Shown one piece after another: positions 5,915 to 13,313 of a stretch of DNA of 14,795 bases (positions are counted from its first letter, which is position 1; the number at the start of each line of letters is the position of its first letter). A program made the translations under genes and the position numbers. Under the pieces are notes generated by a model, which was not told where the DNA came from, searched no databases, and saw only the letters and a list, made by a program, of their open reading frames with translations. Origin of the DNA: CAZGSN01 sp964371655. GTDB taxonomy: Bacteria > Desulfobacterota > Binatia > HRBIN30. The stretch is from assembly GCA_964371655.1 (NCBI GenBank), contig CAYJOD010000127.1:1-14795 (forward strand), read 5' to 3'.

Positions 5915-6797
5915 GGTGCTCGCCGCTTATCTCGACGCGGGGTACGACAGCGCCGAGACGCGACGCGCTTACAGCCGCGCGATCGAGGATGGGCTGCAGG
6001 CGCTCGGTGTCGCGTCGCTCGAGGAGCTGAACGGCGCGCAGCTCGCCGCCTGGCGCGCGGAGATCTCGAGTCGGCCGCTGGCGCCGGCGACGATCTCCCT
6101 GCGACTCGCGGCGCTTCGATCGTTCCTCACATGGGCGCGGGCGATGGGCGCGTGCGCGCTGCCGGCTGACGTCGTGCGGGCCGCGCTGCGCGGGGTGCGC
6201 GGTGACGTGCGCCGGCCGTATCAAGTGCTGAGTGAGCCGGAAGTCGGCGCCCTGCTCGCGGCCGCGACGACACTGCGGGATCGGGCGATCTTCGCCGTGC
6301 TGTTCGGCGCCGGCTTGCGCGTCGGCGAACTCGTGGCGCTCGACGTCGATGACATGATCGAAGACCAGGACGGCGGTGCCGTGTTGCACGTAGCGCACGG
6401 GAAGGGCAACAGGTCGCGCGACGTTCCGGTGCGGGCGGACGTCGCCGCCTGCGTCCGCGCGTACTTGGCCTCTGGCGGCCGCACGATCGGCCAGAGCGGA
6501 CCGCTGTTCCGATCCCACGACCGAGGGGCCGACAGACGCGCCCGGGCGCGTCTCACGGCCCGTTCCGTGGGCTACGTCGTCGCCCAGACGGCCAGACGCG
6601 CTGCCATCACCGCCAAGACGATCTCGCCACACTCGCTGAGACACACGGCGGCGATCAGGACACTGCGGCACAGCGGGAACATCGTCGCCGTGGGCAAGCT
6701 ACTCGGGCACCGCTCGCTGACGACAACGCAGAGGTACGTCGACCACCTCGGGCTCGGCGAGCTGCGCGCGGCGCTGCCGGATCTGCCCGCCGTATGA
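5871..6797 (+). CDS. Tyrosine recombinase / integrase (XerC/D-like)
   Basis: A complete tyrosine recombinase, 308 residues from TTG 5871. The SAM-like core-binding domain (about 13-105) has GWRTVLAAYLDAGYDSAETR and ATISLRLAALRSFLTWAR. The catalytic domain (about 115-308) carries the full set: Arg150 in FGAGLRVGELVALD, Lys178 in HGKGNRSRDVP, His254 and Arg257 in SPHSLRHTAA, His280 in LLGHRSLTTT, and Tyr289 in QRYVDH. The start is uncertain. ATG 5745 and ATG 5826 are in frame, but the extra N-terminal sequence is Thr/Arg/Lys-rich and antisense to a membrane-protein frame. It is convergent with the minus-strand gene at 6874. Candidate targets are the tRNA-Pro breakpoint at 3130 or the AT-rich island just upstream; both are inference. 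It appears active. Confidence 0.92.
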   Translation: MRSTASLTPAVGWRTVLAAYLDAGYDSAETRRAYSRAIEDGLQALGVASLEELNGAQLAAWRAEISSRPLAPATISLRLAALRSFLTWARAMGACALPADVVRAALRGVRGDVRRPYQVLSEPEVGALLAAATTLRDRAIFAVLFGAGLRVGELVALDVDDMIEDQDGGAVLHVAHGKGNRSRDVPVRADVAACVRAYLASGGRTIGQSGPLFRSHDRGADRRARARLTARSVGYVVAQTARRAAITAKTISPHSLRHTAAIRTLRHSGNIVAVGKLLGHRSLTTTQRYVDHLGLGELRAALPDLPAV

Positions 6798-6873
6798 ATG
6801 ACCCCACGACGACACCTGACTAGGCCAGACCCGCTAGTGCGCTAGCCCGAATTCACGGATCCGCCCAATGAGG

Positions 6874-7149
6874 CTAGTAGACCGAAGTCGACCGAGGACT
6901 GCGAGGACCACGGCGGACTCGGGTGTGTTCCCCTTGAGCCCGACTCCAAGCGGTCCGCCGCTGGACCTCGGGCATGAACTCGCGCACTTGCCGCTCGGCC
7001 AGGCACGCGGCGATGTCCATCCCTCCCTGAGGCCCCATGTCTGCGAGCAGCGAGAGCACCTTCCATGTCTGGTCACGCGCTGTTGCCTCTCGGGACTTTC
7101 GGTCGCGGGAGTTCAGAAAGTGAGGCGGTTCGAGGATCCGTTTCGCCAT
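6874..7149 (-). CDS. Small hypothetical protein, possibly helix-turn-helix, possibly frameshifted
   Basis: ATG 7149 is decided by a perfect GGAGGT five bases upstream. Residues 24-60 (ARDQTWKVLSLLADMGPQGG, then MDIAACLAERQVREFMPEV) have the spacing of a winged-helix start: VLxLLADxGPxxxxDIAxxL. The last 25 residues turn Arg/Ser/Pro-rich with poor third-position GC. The neighbouring frame, open to a stop at 6834, reads GVGLKGNTPESAVVLAVLG, then RLRSTSLIGRIREFGLAH, with better codon bias. This suggests a frameshift near 6950 in a gene that once ended at 6834. It is divergent from the 7457 gene, with an operator-like palindrome between them, so a regulatory role is plausible but unproved. Confidence 0.55.
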   Translation of the reverse strand: MAKRILEPPHFLNSRDRKSREATARDQTWKVLSLLADMGPQGGMDIAACLAERQVREFMPEVQRRTAWSRAQGEHTRVRRGPRSPRSTSVY

Positions 7150-7456
7150 GTCGCACCTCCAGGTAGGATCCCATCATCGACCCAGTCGCGACAGTTCATG
7201 CTGTGTGCGCTGGCGTGGACCAAACTCCCAAATGCACAGGGGTGCTTGGCATGTAGCCCCGAGGGACGCGTTCAGCGGCGTATCATAGTGCCTGCGATGG
7301 CCCTCTTGATGGCGAATTACCCCGGCGCGCGCGATGGAAGAAAGGCGTAATCCGATCAAGAATCCAGTTCGTGACAGCGTGTGTCACGGTGATCAATCTT
7401 CCCGTGGCGCCCCGTATGATGTCGATTGAGTCGTACTTCACAAATGGAGGAGGATC
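7150..7456. other. 307-base divergent intergenic region
   Basis: Lies between the minus-strand gene at 6874 and the plus-strand 836-residue gene. No coding frame is convincing. It contains the palindrome at 7371-7387, a plus-strand -10-like TATGAT at 7415-7420 without a good -35, a minus-strand -10-like TATGAT at 7287-7282, and GGAGGAGG at 7446-7453 before the start codon at 7457. Confidence 0.45.
7371..7387. promoter_or_regulatory. Operator-like inverted repeat GTGACA-N5-TGTCAC
   Basis: A perfect 6-base inverted repeat with a 5-base spacer (GCGTG). It lies about 28 bases upstream of TATGAT at 7415-7420 and 70 bases upstream of the 7457 start. The poor -35 next to the palindrome would fit an activator site; a repressor acting on either divergent gene is equally possible. 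Confidence 0.45.
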
Positions 7457-9967
7457 ATGACGGAGGGAGAACTTCACCCTCTATACGGGTCAGAGTCAGA
7501 ACTCGCGCGGTGTTTCGAATTCCTCTCGGAAGCGGTAGCACGAGCACGGCTCTTTGTCACAACCAAGATGCTGCGCTCCCCGTGCAATGATCGCGTGCAA
7601 GGAACGCCTCTGGGGAGGCTACAGCGTGCCCTGCGGGATGAAGCTAGGACGTGGCCGGATCCGCTGCCCAAGTTGAGGCCAGGGCGCGACTACAGATCCG
7701 CAGTAAAGAAGAAGCGCGACGAAATTGAGAGGTACCTCAAACAATATCAGTTACAGGAGCGTCAGCTTACGATCGCCGCTCAATGCTTCAACTTCGGCGA
7801 GGCGGTGGTTGACCTTCTGGCTGACGAATACGCGCTGGACGGCAACGACGGCACTCTGCTGCGGGGCGCGTTGCTGCAACATGTCGTAGGCATCGCGCGG
7901 CACTCGGTTGATCAATCCGCGCTATCCAGCCTTCTGGAATGTGTCGAGCGAGCGGTGACGGAGCTGCGGCGCGCTGCGTCTAGCGCGCGTTCAGACCCGA
8001 GCGTGTCGTCGTTAGCTCCTCCGTGGCCCTCGGAGCTCGGCGAAGACGCCGACCAAGCCTGCGCTCTCGTCGCTCCCTTGGCCGTGCGTGGCGAACTGCG
8101 CAAGATCAGCACGGACGACGAACGCCGGATTTCGACGGCGTGGAGCCTAGTTAAGGCGCTGGAGGCCATCGCGCGCAGCGATTGGAACGTCTCGGTGTAT
8201 TGCGATGCCTACGTACCTGACGAAGCAGGCGAGCTTAGCTCTCTGGCCTCAAGCGAGCATCCCGTTTTGGGCGCCGCACCTGCGGGATACGTCAAGAGGT
8301 TCGTCAAGGAGGCGTGGCTCCACGCGGGTGCAGCGATCTGCACTGGCAGCTATCTTCCCAACGATGAGCCATCCGTGTTCACGAACTTCCACCATGTTGA
8401 AGAGGGGGCCCCCCGACGGTCGATGGCTGCGGCTTTCGAGACGCTTTCGCCGACCGGCGGTCTGCGATCGGGAGCCCTATTCGTCGGCATTCGTGACACG
8501 GCCGCGCGGCCGCTCGACGAAATGCTCGGCCTTCAGGCCATGGTGTTGATCACGGCGGAGACACTCAGCCGAGAGTTTACGGGGCGGACGCCGACAGTCC
8601 CCTGGCATCGTTACATGCAGGCTCTCAAGTCTGAGGACGAGTTCATTGGGCGACTCACACACGAGATTGCGACTGCACGTCCAGAAGACATCGGGAGAGA
8701 GCTCGCCATCATTGTCGTTTCAGCTGTCTGCGCCGTAGATTCCGTCGACGATGGCCGTCACCGCGCCGTGGCGCCGGTCCTCGACGCTTGGGCGAAGAAC
8801 ACAGCCCTACGTCTGGCAGACGGACATGCACTATACGAGCTGGGGCCTGATGCATATGTGTTCGTTAGGCGCGATTTCAATGAATCTCGATGGCGCTCGC
8901 TCTTGCCCGAAGACGCGTTCAGCAGACACCGATTCGCCATCGGCGTCCGGTGTTCGGACGGTCAACACGCTGGCACGGTCGGCATGTGGACCATTCGCTG
9001 GCGAACGAACCTTTTGTTTGACGCCAGAGACCAGTTGGGGCATGCCCCGTTGCGAGACGTGATCGCCAAGCAGGTGCAGATCGCGGCCCAAGAGACCATC
9101 CGGTTGAATGAGATGCGCGAGGCGTACGCGCAGGCCAACTATGCCAGAGCCCACATGATCGCGTCGGATCTGGTTGCCGAACACCAGAGTGATTGTGGAA
9201 TGGCGATCGGAGACAAGATCCACTCGGCCCTTCTCGTCGGTGATCCGCGCGAAGCGAAGATAGACAGCGACGAACGAAAATGCTTGATGCCATGGGATCT
9301 CGACGCGCACGCCAACTTCCTGCTCGCTAATCTCGCCCTCGGCGACGTGCAGACGGCATTGATCGAGCTCGATCAATGTGAGGCGTGTCGCCGCATTCTC
9401 AACGCCCGTCTTACGGGCGAGCGCGTTGCCACCGACCCAATGCTCGTTCTGGCGATTGCGTTAGTGCGACTCGCGAGCGGGCCTAGTGTTCAGAGCGAGC
9501 ATTGGAGGATCAGCGAGGACATCACGAACATGCTTCAGGACATAGCGCCAAGCGAACGCGACCTCGTTAATCGCATCCGGCGTGCCATCATGCGTGTCCA
9601 GTTGCTGCTTCGTGGAGGGGGCCGTATTGCGTCGCGAGGTGCGATGCGTTTGCGGACGCCGGGCGACATAGAGCCTGGGCGCCAACCAGTTGAGACTTCA
9701 TGGACGATGGACGAATTCAACGACGTTAGGGACGAGTTCGGCGAAATCATGCTGTCACTCACCGAACTCGCGCAAGACGTGCCGCAGCAGCTTCGGCTGT
9801 GGAAAGAGCGCGAGGCTCTGTCGAGAATCGTCATCGTCATTAGAAGTATGCTGACGCGCGCCATGTCGGTGACGGGCGGCGACCTGCGTGTGGCGAGTGC
9901 CCAAGCCGCGAGGATCGTCGAGCGGTCGACCGATTTACAGTTGCCGAACCCTGATTCCAACTCGTAG
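7457..9967 (+). CDS. 836-residue GAF-like plus degenerate GGDEF-like protein with helical ends
   Basis: A cytoplasmic protein with no TM. Residues 1-220 are mostly helical, with a Lys/Glu-rich helix at 82-105. Residues 225-375 read as a GAF-like domain (SVYCDAYVPDEAGELSSLAS, AAFETLSPTGGLRSGALFVG, then MLGLQAMVLITAETLSREF). Residues 385-500 resemble a GGDEF/cyclase palm: DEFIGRLTHEIATARPEDIG, LAIIVVSAVCAVDSVDDG (Asp428, Asp431, Asp432) and YELGPDAYVFV (460-470), where ELGPDAY aligns with RLGGDEF. The signature is altered (G-P-D-A-Y), so cyclase activity is doubtful and a binding or regulatory palm is likelier. Residues 540-836 are helical, TPR-like repeats and a long terminal helix. ATG 7457 has GGAGGAGG four bases upstream. 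The gene stands alone. Domain calls are by eye, and a non-GGDEF fold remains possible. Confidence 0.7.
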   Translation: MTEGELHPLYGSESELARCFEFLSEAVARARLFVTTKMLRSPCNDRVQGTPLGRLQRALRDEARTWPDPLPKLRPGRDYRSAVKKKRDEIERYLKQYQLQERQLTIAAQCFNFGEAVVDLLADEYALDGNDGTLLRGALLQHVVGIARHSVDQSALSSLLECVERAVTELRRAASSARSDPSVSSLAPPWPSELGEDADQACALVAPLAVRGELRKISTDDERRISTAWSLVKALEAIARSDWNVSVYCDAYVPDEAGELSSLASSEHPVLGAAPAGYVKRFVKEAWLHAGAAICTGSYLPNDEPSVFTNFHHVEEGAPRRSMAAAFETLSPTGGLRSGALFVGIRDTAARPLDEMLGLQAMVLITAETLSREFTGRTPTVPWHRYMQALKSEDEFIGRLTHEIATARPEDIGRELAIIVVSAVCAVDSVDDGRHRAVAPVLDAWAKNTALRLADGHALYELGPDAYVFVRRDFNESRWRSLLPEDAFSRHRFAIGVRCSDGQHAGTVGMWTIRWRTNLLFDARDQLGHAPLRDVIAKQVQIAAQETIRLNEMREAYAQANYARAHMIASDLVAEHQSDCGMAIGDKIHSALLVGDPREAKIDSDERKCLMPWDLDAHANFLLANLALGDVQTALIELDQCEACRRILNARLTGERVATDPMLVLAIALVRLASGPSVQSEHWRISEDITNMLQDIAPSERDLVNRIRRAIMRVQLLLRGGGRIASRGAMRLRTPGDIEPGRQPVETSWTMDEFNDVRDEFGEIMLSLTELAQDVPQQLRLWKEREALSRIVIVIRSMLTRAMSVTGGDLRVASAQAARIVERSTDLQLPNPDSNS

Positions 9968-10134
9968 CGAAGCGACCCGCAGCACTTGCGTGGGTGATGT
10001 CCATATGGAGCCGGCCAGACGCGAACGGATCTGGTCCTGACCCCGAATCCTGATCCAGCCTGAATGCAACTTTTCTGGTAGGCTCGGCGCCGACAAGGAG
10101 GCGCACGGATCACCAGGAAGGGGAACAGGCCCGC

Positions 10135-10318
10135 GTTCTCCCGGTTTGGCAGCACAAGGCTGTCCCGCCGCACATGGCACGGTGTTAGCCGCCAGCGCCT
10201 CACTGACGCGGCCACCCGTCGCCCAGAGCGTGCGCAACAACAGCGCGTCCCTCTCGCTCGCCGCTGCGCCGATAATGCAGGTGACGTCCTCCGGGCTGAC
10301 GTCGTCGAGCGGCGGCGC
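10135..10318 (-). pseudogene. Tyrosine recombinase relic (box I region), frameshifted
   Basis: On the minus strand, 10318-10190 reads APPLDDVSPEDVTCIIGAAA, then SERDALLLRTLWATGGRVSE and ALAA. This is the tyrosine recombinase box I with its catalytic Arg in TGGRVSEAL. A one-base shift then gives LTPCHVRRDSLVLPNREN at 10188-10135, matching the next conserved stretch (LRPxHVRRDSLVLPNRKN) of a recombinase group I associate with Chloroflexota. An in-frame stop lies just upstream (10319-10321). No box II with HxxR or Tyr was found downstream, where the sequence becomes unrecognisable. It differs from the intact enzyme at 5871, so it marks a separate earlier insertion. Confidence 0.65.
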
Positions 10319-10609
10319 TCAGCGGCCGCGCCGGGATCAGACAGAACCGCGATGCTTTCGCGAATCGGACACAACGAGCGCGGCATCAAGGTCCGTTCGA
10401 CGGACGGGCAGGTTCCGGGTCAATGGCACCCTCGCCATGAATCGCACACAAGGCGAGTTCTGTCGTATTTGACTCTAGCAGGAGTGGTGTCTGACGCGCA
10501 TCCCGCCTGTTGACACCCGGACGCGCAACATACAAGCTGGGCGCATCCCACCATGCACCATCGCCTGCGAAGCAAGTGCTCGTCGATGGCAAGGAAGTCG
10601 GGGAAGGTC

Positions 10610-10629
10610 GCATGGCATGGCATCGCATG
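10610..10629 (+). repeat. Tandem GCATG repeat before a membrane-protein gene
   Basis: Four tandem 5-base units GCATG, GCATG, GCATC, GCATG. Two more units of the same motif occur at 11820-11829 around the start codon of the 65-residue membrane protein. The two sites share TGGCATGGCAT. The meaning is unknown. Confidence 0.5.
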
Positions 10630-10661
10630 GCCCACCGCGCCACAAGATGATTAGGAAGCCG

Positions 10662-11246
10662 ATGACAGCACGCCGTGATGACCGCCCAGTTAATAGGGAG
10701 GCGCTTCGCAACCCGATCTCCTCCGGCATTGCGGGGGTCTGGGCGCAGTACGAAACGCTCGACTTCTCGGGAGAAAATCTCCTCCCGTCACTAGTCGCCA
10801 GCGCCGCACTCGGCATCGTTCTGTTGGTGCTACTCCCCGCTTGGCCGTTGGGCTTCATCCCGGTGACCGCGACGCAAATTTGGCGTCTGATGCGCGACGG
10901 CACGGAGAAACTGAGAGCTCAACAGGACGCGATCCAGCAGATGCCATGGGTGGTCGCGATAGGCATCTACTTCCTGGTTTGGCTTCCATTCGCATTGCTG
11001 AGTCTGCCGTTCGTGATCCTCGGCGAATTAGGGCGCGCACTCGTCCGACTCAATCTACGGGAACTCGCCGCCGCCGTTATTGGGACGGCGATCCTGGTTG
11101 GAACGATACCGTTCGTCGCGTGGGCCGCTGCGGTCGGCGCCATGCCTCCGGGCGAGAACGGATTTTCGTTTGCCGTAATCGGGCAGGTCCTCTTGGCAGT
11201 GGGCGTGGTCTGGGTGATTGCCGGTGCGAATGATCGTATGCCATAA
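10662..11246 (+). CDS. Multi-pass integral membrane protein
   Basis: 194 residues from ATG 10662, chosen for the AGGAAG at 10653-10658; in-frame ATGs at 10617 and 10647 are also possible. About four membrane spans: LLPSLVASAALGIVLLVLLP, then after a polar loop with WRLMRDGTEKLRAQQDAIQQ, WVVAIGIYFLVWLPFALLSL continuing into PFVILGELG, then ELAAAVIGTAILVGTIPFVA, and FAVIGQVLLAVGVVWVIAGA. The N-terminus is basic and probably cytoplasmic. No transport or enzymatic motif is visible. It lies in an isolated position downstream of the 836-residue gene and the recombinase relic, followed by a palindrome GGGAGCTCCC at 11286-11295. A role in membrane stress or defence would be speculation. Confidence 0.7.
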   Translation: MTARRDDRPVNREALRNPISSGIAGVWAQYETLDFSGENLLPSLVASAALGIVLLVLLPAWPLGFIPVTATQIWRLMRDGTEKLRAQQDAIQQMPWVVAIGIYFLVWLPFALLSLPFVILGELGRALVRLNLRELAAAVIGTAILVGTIPFVAWAAAVGAMPPGENGFSFAVIGQVLLAVGVVWVIAGANDRMP

Positions 11247-11507
11247 GAACAGGTGAACCGGGGACGGCGAATCTCCCATTGGTAGGGAGCTCCCATCTTC
11301 CGCCCTTCGACGACGACCTTAGGCCAGCTGACGACGACAGCAACGGCATCTGTGAGGCCCCTTGTCACTTGGCATGTTGGCAGGGGTTGCTTTACATGCC
11401 ATCGGGACACGAACGGGTGCCGTTGGCGAAACGTGGCAAGGCGAGGCAAGGATCGGCCCACCGGTAGGCGCGTCAGCTCGCCGGCTGGCGCGCCTTCATG
11501 TGTCTGA
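11247..11507. other. 261-base intergenic region between convergent genes
   Basis: Contains CTCCC-N7-GGGAG and the palindrome GGGAGCTCCC (11286-11295) just after the membrane-protein stop, which could be a weak terminator without a T-run. It also has a plus-strand promoter-like pair TTGGCA (11369-11374), 17 bases, TTACAT (11392-11397) with no gene obviously below it. No convincing coding frame. Confidence 0.35.
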
Positions 11508-11732
11508 CTAACTCACGAGATCCGACGGCTGAGCCCCGAGGGCTTTCGCGAGGCGCCCGAGGTTCACGAGCGACACGTTGCGCTCGCCGCGTTCCGCCGA
11601 GCTGATGTAGGTGCGGTGCAGCCCCGCGAGGAATGCCAGTTGCTCCTGTGACAGGCCCCGCGCCTGTCGCAGTTCTCGTAGCTTGCGACCGAATCGAATC
11701 TTGACGTCTGATGGGTTAGAGCTCCGTGGCAC
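11508..11732 (-). CDS. XRE-family helix-turn-helix regulator
   Basis: A 74-residue single-domain Cro/C1-type protein: RFGRKLRELRQARGLSQEQL (residues 13-32), the turn and recognition helix LAFLAGLHRTYISSAERGER, then NVSLVNLGRLAKALGAQPSDL. The helix order, the LSQEQLA motif and the RTYISSAERGxRNVSL stretch are those of XRE regulators, especially controller (C) proteins of restriction-modification systems and plasmid/phage repressors. No restriction or methylase gene is visible in the window, so a C-protein role is not supported. GTG 11732 is the proposed start. Its upstream DNA overlaps the plus-strand promoter at 11734-11761, so it could repress the divergent gene at 11827 and itself. Confidence 0.9.
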   Translation of the reverse strand: MPRSSNPSDVKIRFGRKLRELRQARGLSQEQLAFLAGLHRTYISSAERGERNVSLVNLGRLAKALGAQPSDLVS

Positions 11733-11733
11733 G

Positions 11734-11761
11734 TTGACACGGTGCCCCGGCTGTATATTAT
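11734..11761 (+). promoter_or_regulatory. Sigma70-type promoter for the 11827 gene
   Basis: TTGACA (11734-11739), 16-base spacer, TATTAT (11756-11761). It lies between the divergent XRE gene and the small membrane-protein gene, where autoregulation by the XRE protein is likely. Confidence 0.6.
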
Positions 11762-11826
11762 GGGTCTACAGACTATACGTTTCATCGTGGCGTCAGCGCT
11801 ACGTTAGAAGGTAGGCGTGGCATGGC

Positions 11827-12024
11827 ATGAGACTACTCGCCGAAGTCCTCACAGTGGTTGTTGTGACCATCGCTGCCTTCCTTTCCGGTGCGGTGCTCGT
11901 GAACGATCGACGGTCTCAGATTGACCGAGGCTGTTTGAATCAATTGATCACGCAAGTAGCACAGACGGGATCCACTCACCCGTTGCCAGTGGCGTGCGGT
12001 GCTGAGATCATCACGGGCGGCTGA
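11827..12024 (+). CDS. Tiny membrane-anchored protein, 65 residues
   Basis: ATG 11827 follows a purine-rich AGAAGGTAGG about 12 bases upstream and a good promoter at 11734. Residues 5-26 form one membrane anchor (AEVLTVVVVTIAAFLSGAVL), followed by a short polar tail with two Cys (RGCLNQL and PVACGAE). Likely an inner-membrane anchored small protein with its C-terminus outside, or a mis-annotated signal peptide. Divergent from the XRE regulator; function unknown. Confidence 0.6.
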   Translation: MRLLAEVLTVVVVTIAAFLSGAVLVNDRRSQIDRGCLNQLITQVAQTGSTHPLPVACGAEIITGG

Positions 12025-12131
12025 CCGAGCTGAATGTAATCGAATCGCGGCGCGCAGTCGGGCTGCTCGCGCTCGTCACGCCGCTTCGAGAATGAAGTTC
12101 GCTCGATACCGTGCACCGCCAGGAGCCTGTC

Positions 12132-13289
12132 GTGGACTTTCGCCGCCGACGCCGCAAACTCACGCGGCCGCGCGCCGTTCAATCGAATGCACCGCCCGCC
12201 CAAGACGCGCGCTTTCCGCTGGGCAATGTGCCTGACCTTGATCCGGATCCGCATGACGCACTCGGCGCTCGACTCATCGAGCGATCCGCGAGGACCGGCC
12301 GACGGCGAGCGATGTACGCGATTGGAGCGGTACTCGCACTCGTTGCCGTGGTTGGGGCCGTGGCATACGCGAACGGGTACTTCGATCGAGCTACGGCGCG
12401 CGGAAACGATAGTGCCGGCGTCCACGACGCGCCGGTGCGAAGTGCCTCCCCCGTGCCGAACCACGCACCCGGCGGCGCCGGCGCCGATGTGCCGGCTGGC
12501 GCGACGTCTGCGGCGCCGGCGGCGATGACGCTGGACGCCGCACAGGCGGCCGTCCAACAGCAGGGGTACGCAGGGGCTTGCTCAGCGGCGGCGCCCGCGT
12601 GCGCTGGCGCCGCGGATGTCACGGCGGCATGGTGCGATGCCTGCCCGCTGCATTTGATCATCGGCGTGGTGACGCCATCCGCAGACGGCTACGTCCAGCG
12701 CGCCTTCTTCTTCACCGACCACTACATCGGCACGGACGCGCGCACACCGTCCGCCACCATCGGGTTCGTCTCGCGCACCGCCGACACGGTGACGCTGCGC
12801 TACCCGCTGTATCAGAGCGGTGACCGAATGTGCTGCCCGTCGGGCGGTGCCGCCGACGTCCGCTTCCGGTGGGACGGGCAGCAGCTCACGCCGCTCGATC
12901 CCATCCCGAGCGACGCCCAGCGCGACGGTACCGGTGCCCCGCCGGCCGCTGCCGCCGCACCGCCATCGGCCGCCGAGTGCGCCTGGGCCGTGGCCACCAT
13001 GCGGAACGACGCCGCGATCGACCGCAGCGCCGCCAACGTGTACCCGTCGTACGCCGCGTATTACACCACGTGGTCAGGGCGGTGGGCGCAGATCGCCGCG
13101 TGGATCGAGACGGGGTGCGCGCCGACGTGGCCGCACGAGCAGTGCGCCGCCGCCAGCGGCTGGATCGCGTTCGCCATCAGCACGCACCAGACGACGGGCT
13201 CGACGGTGCCGCACGATCTCGATCTGGATGCCGTTTGGCTCGAGAATTACGCAAGGATTGGCAGCCTGATCGAGGTGCTGTGCGGCTGA
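12132..13289 (+). CDS. Membrane-anchored protein with LppP/LprE-like domain
   Basis: 385 residues from GTG 12132, chosen for the AGGAG at 12121-12125 six bases upstream; GTG 12111 is the longer option. Residues 1-60 are basic and cytoplasmic (RRRRRK near the start, RRR before the span). TM at about 61-80 (MYAIGAVLALVAVVGAVAYA). Residues 85-130 are a Pro/Ala/Ser-rich linker. Residues 135-260 carry a LppP/LprE-like lipoprotein domain: AFFFTDHYIGTDARTPSATI, TVTLRYPLYQSGDRMCCPSG (Cys234, Cys235), VRFRWDGQQLTPLDPIPS. After an Ala/Pro spacer, residues 280-385 form a second Cys-containing helical domain with WSGRWAQIAAWIETGCAP. The bulk is extracellular. LppP/LprE proteins are envelope lipoproteins of actinobacteria and relatives; here the lipid anchor is replaced by a TM. 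Confidence 0.8.
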   Translation: MDFRRRRRKLTRPRAVQSNAPPAQDARFPLGNVPDLDPDPHDALGARLIERSARTGRRRAMYAIGAVLALVAVVGAVAYANGYFDRATARGNDSAGVHDAPVRSASPVPNHAPGGAGADVPAGATSAAPAAMTLDAAQAAVQQQGYAGACSAAAPACAGAADVTAAWCDACPLHLIIGVVTPSADGYVQRAFFFTDHYIGTDARTPSATIGFVSRTADTVTLRYPLYQSGDRMCCPSGGAADVRFRWDGQQLTPLDPIPSDAQRDGTGAPPAAAAAPPSAAECAWAVATMRNDAAIDRSAANVYPSYAAYYTTWSGRWAQIAAWIETGCAPTWPHEQCAAASGWIAFAISTHQTTGSTVPHDLDLDAVWLENYARIGSLIEVLCG

Positions 13290-13313
13290 GCTGCCACTTT
13301 GGTGGAGGAGCAA

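Larger units (their letters stand above)
9968..10661. other. 694-base region without an intact gene
   Basis: Contains the recombinase relic on the minus strand at 10135-10318. The rest has no frame with recognisable protein character. A TTGACA at 10510-10515 has no good -10 (best TACAAG after 15 bases). (GCATG) repeats at 10610-10629 precede the next gene. The region looks like decaying sequence from a former mobile element. Confidence 0.5.

Noticed and set aside
7122..7145. T-arm-like GCGGTTCGAGGATCCG
   Set aside because: The flanking bases do not pair as a T-stem and it lies inside the start of the minus-strand gene at 6874-7149.
9535..10389. Minus-strand open frame of 284 residues
   Set aside because: Only residues 68-85 (10188-10135) have recognisable sequence, as part of the recombinase relic; the remainder is antisense to the 836-residue gene or Arg/Cys-rich noise.
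10510..10536. TTGACA promoter upstream of the membrane protein
   Set aside because: The nearest -10-like sequence has a 15-base spacer and poor match; not enough to call.
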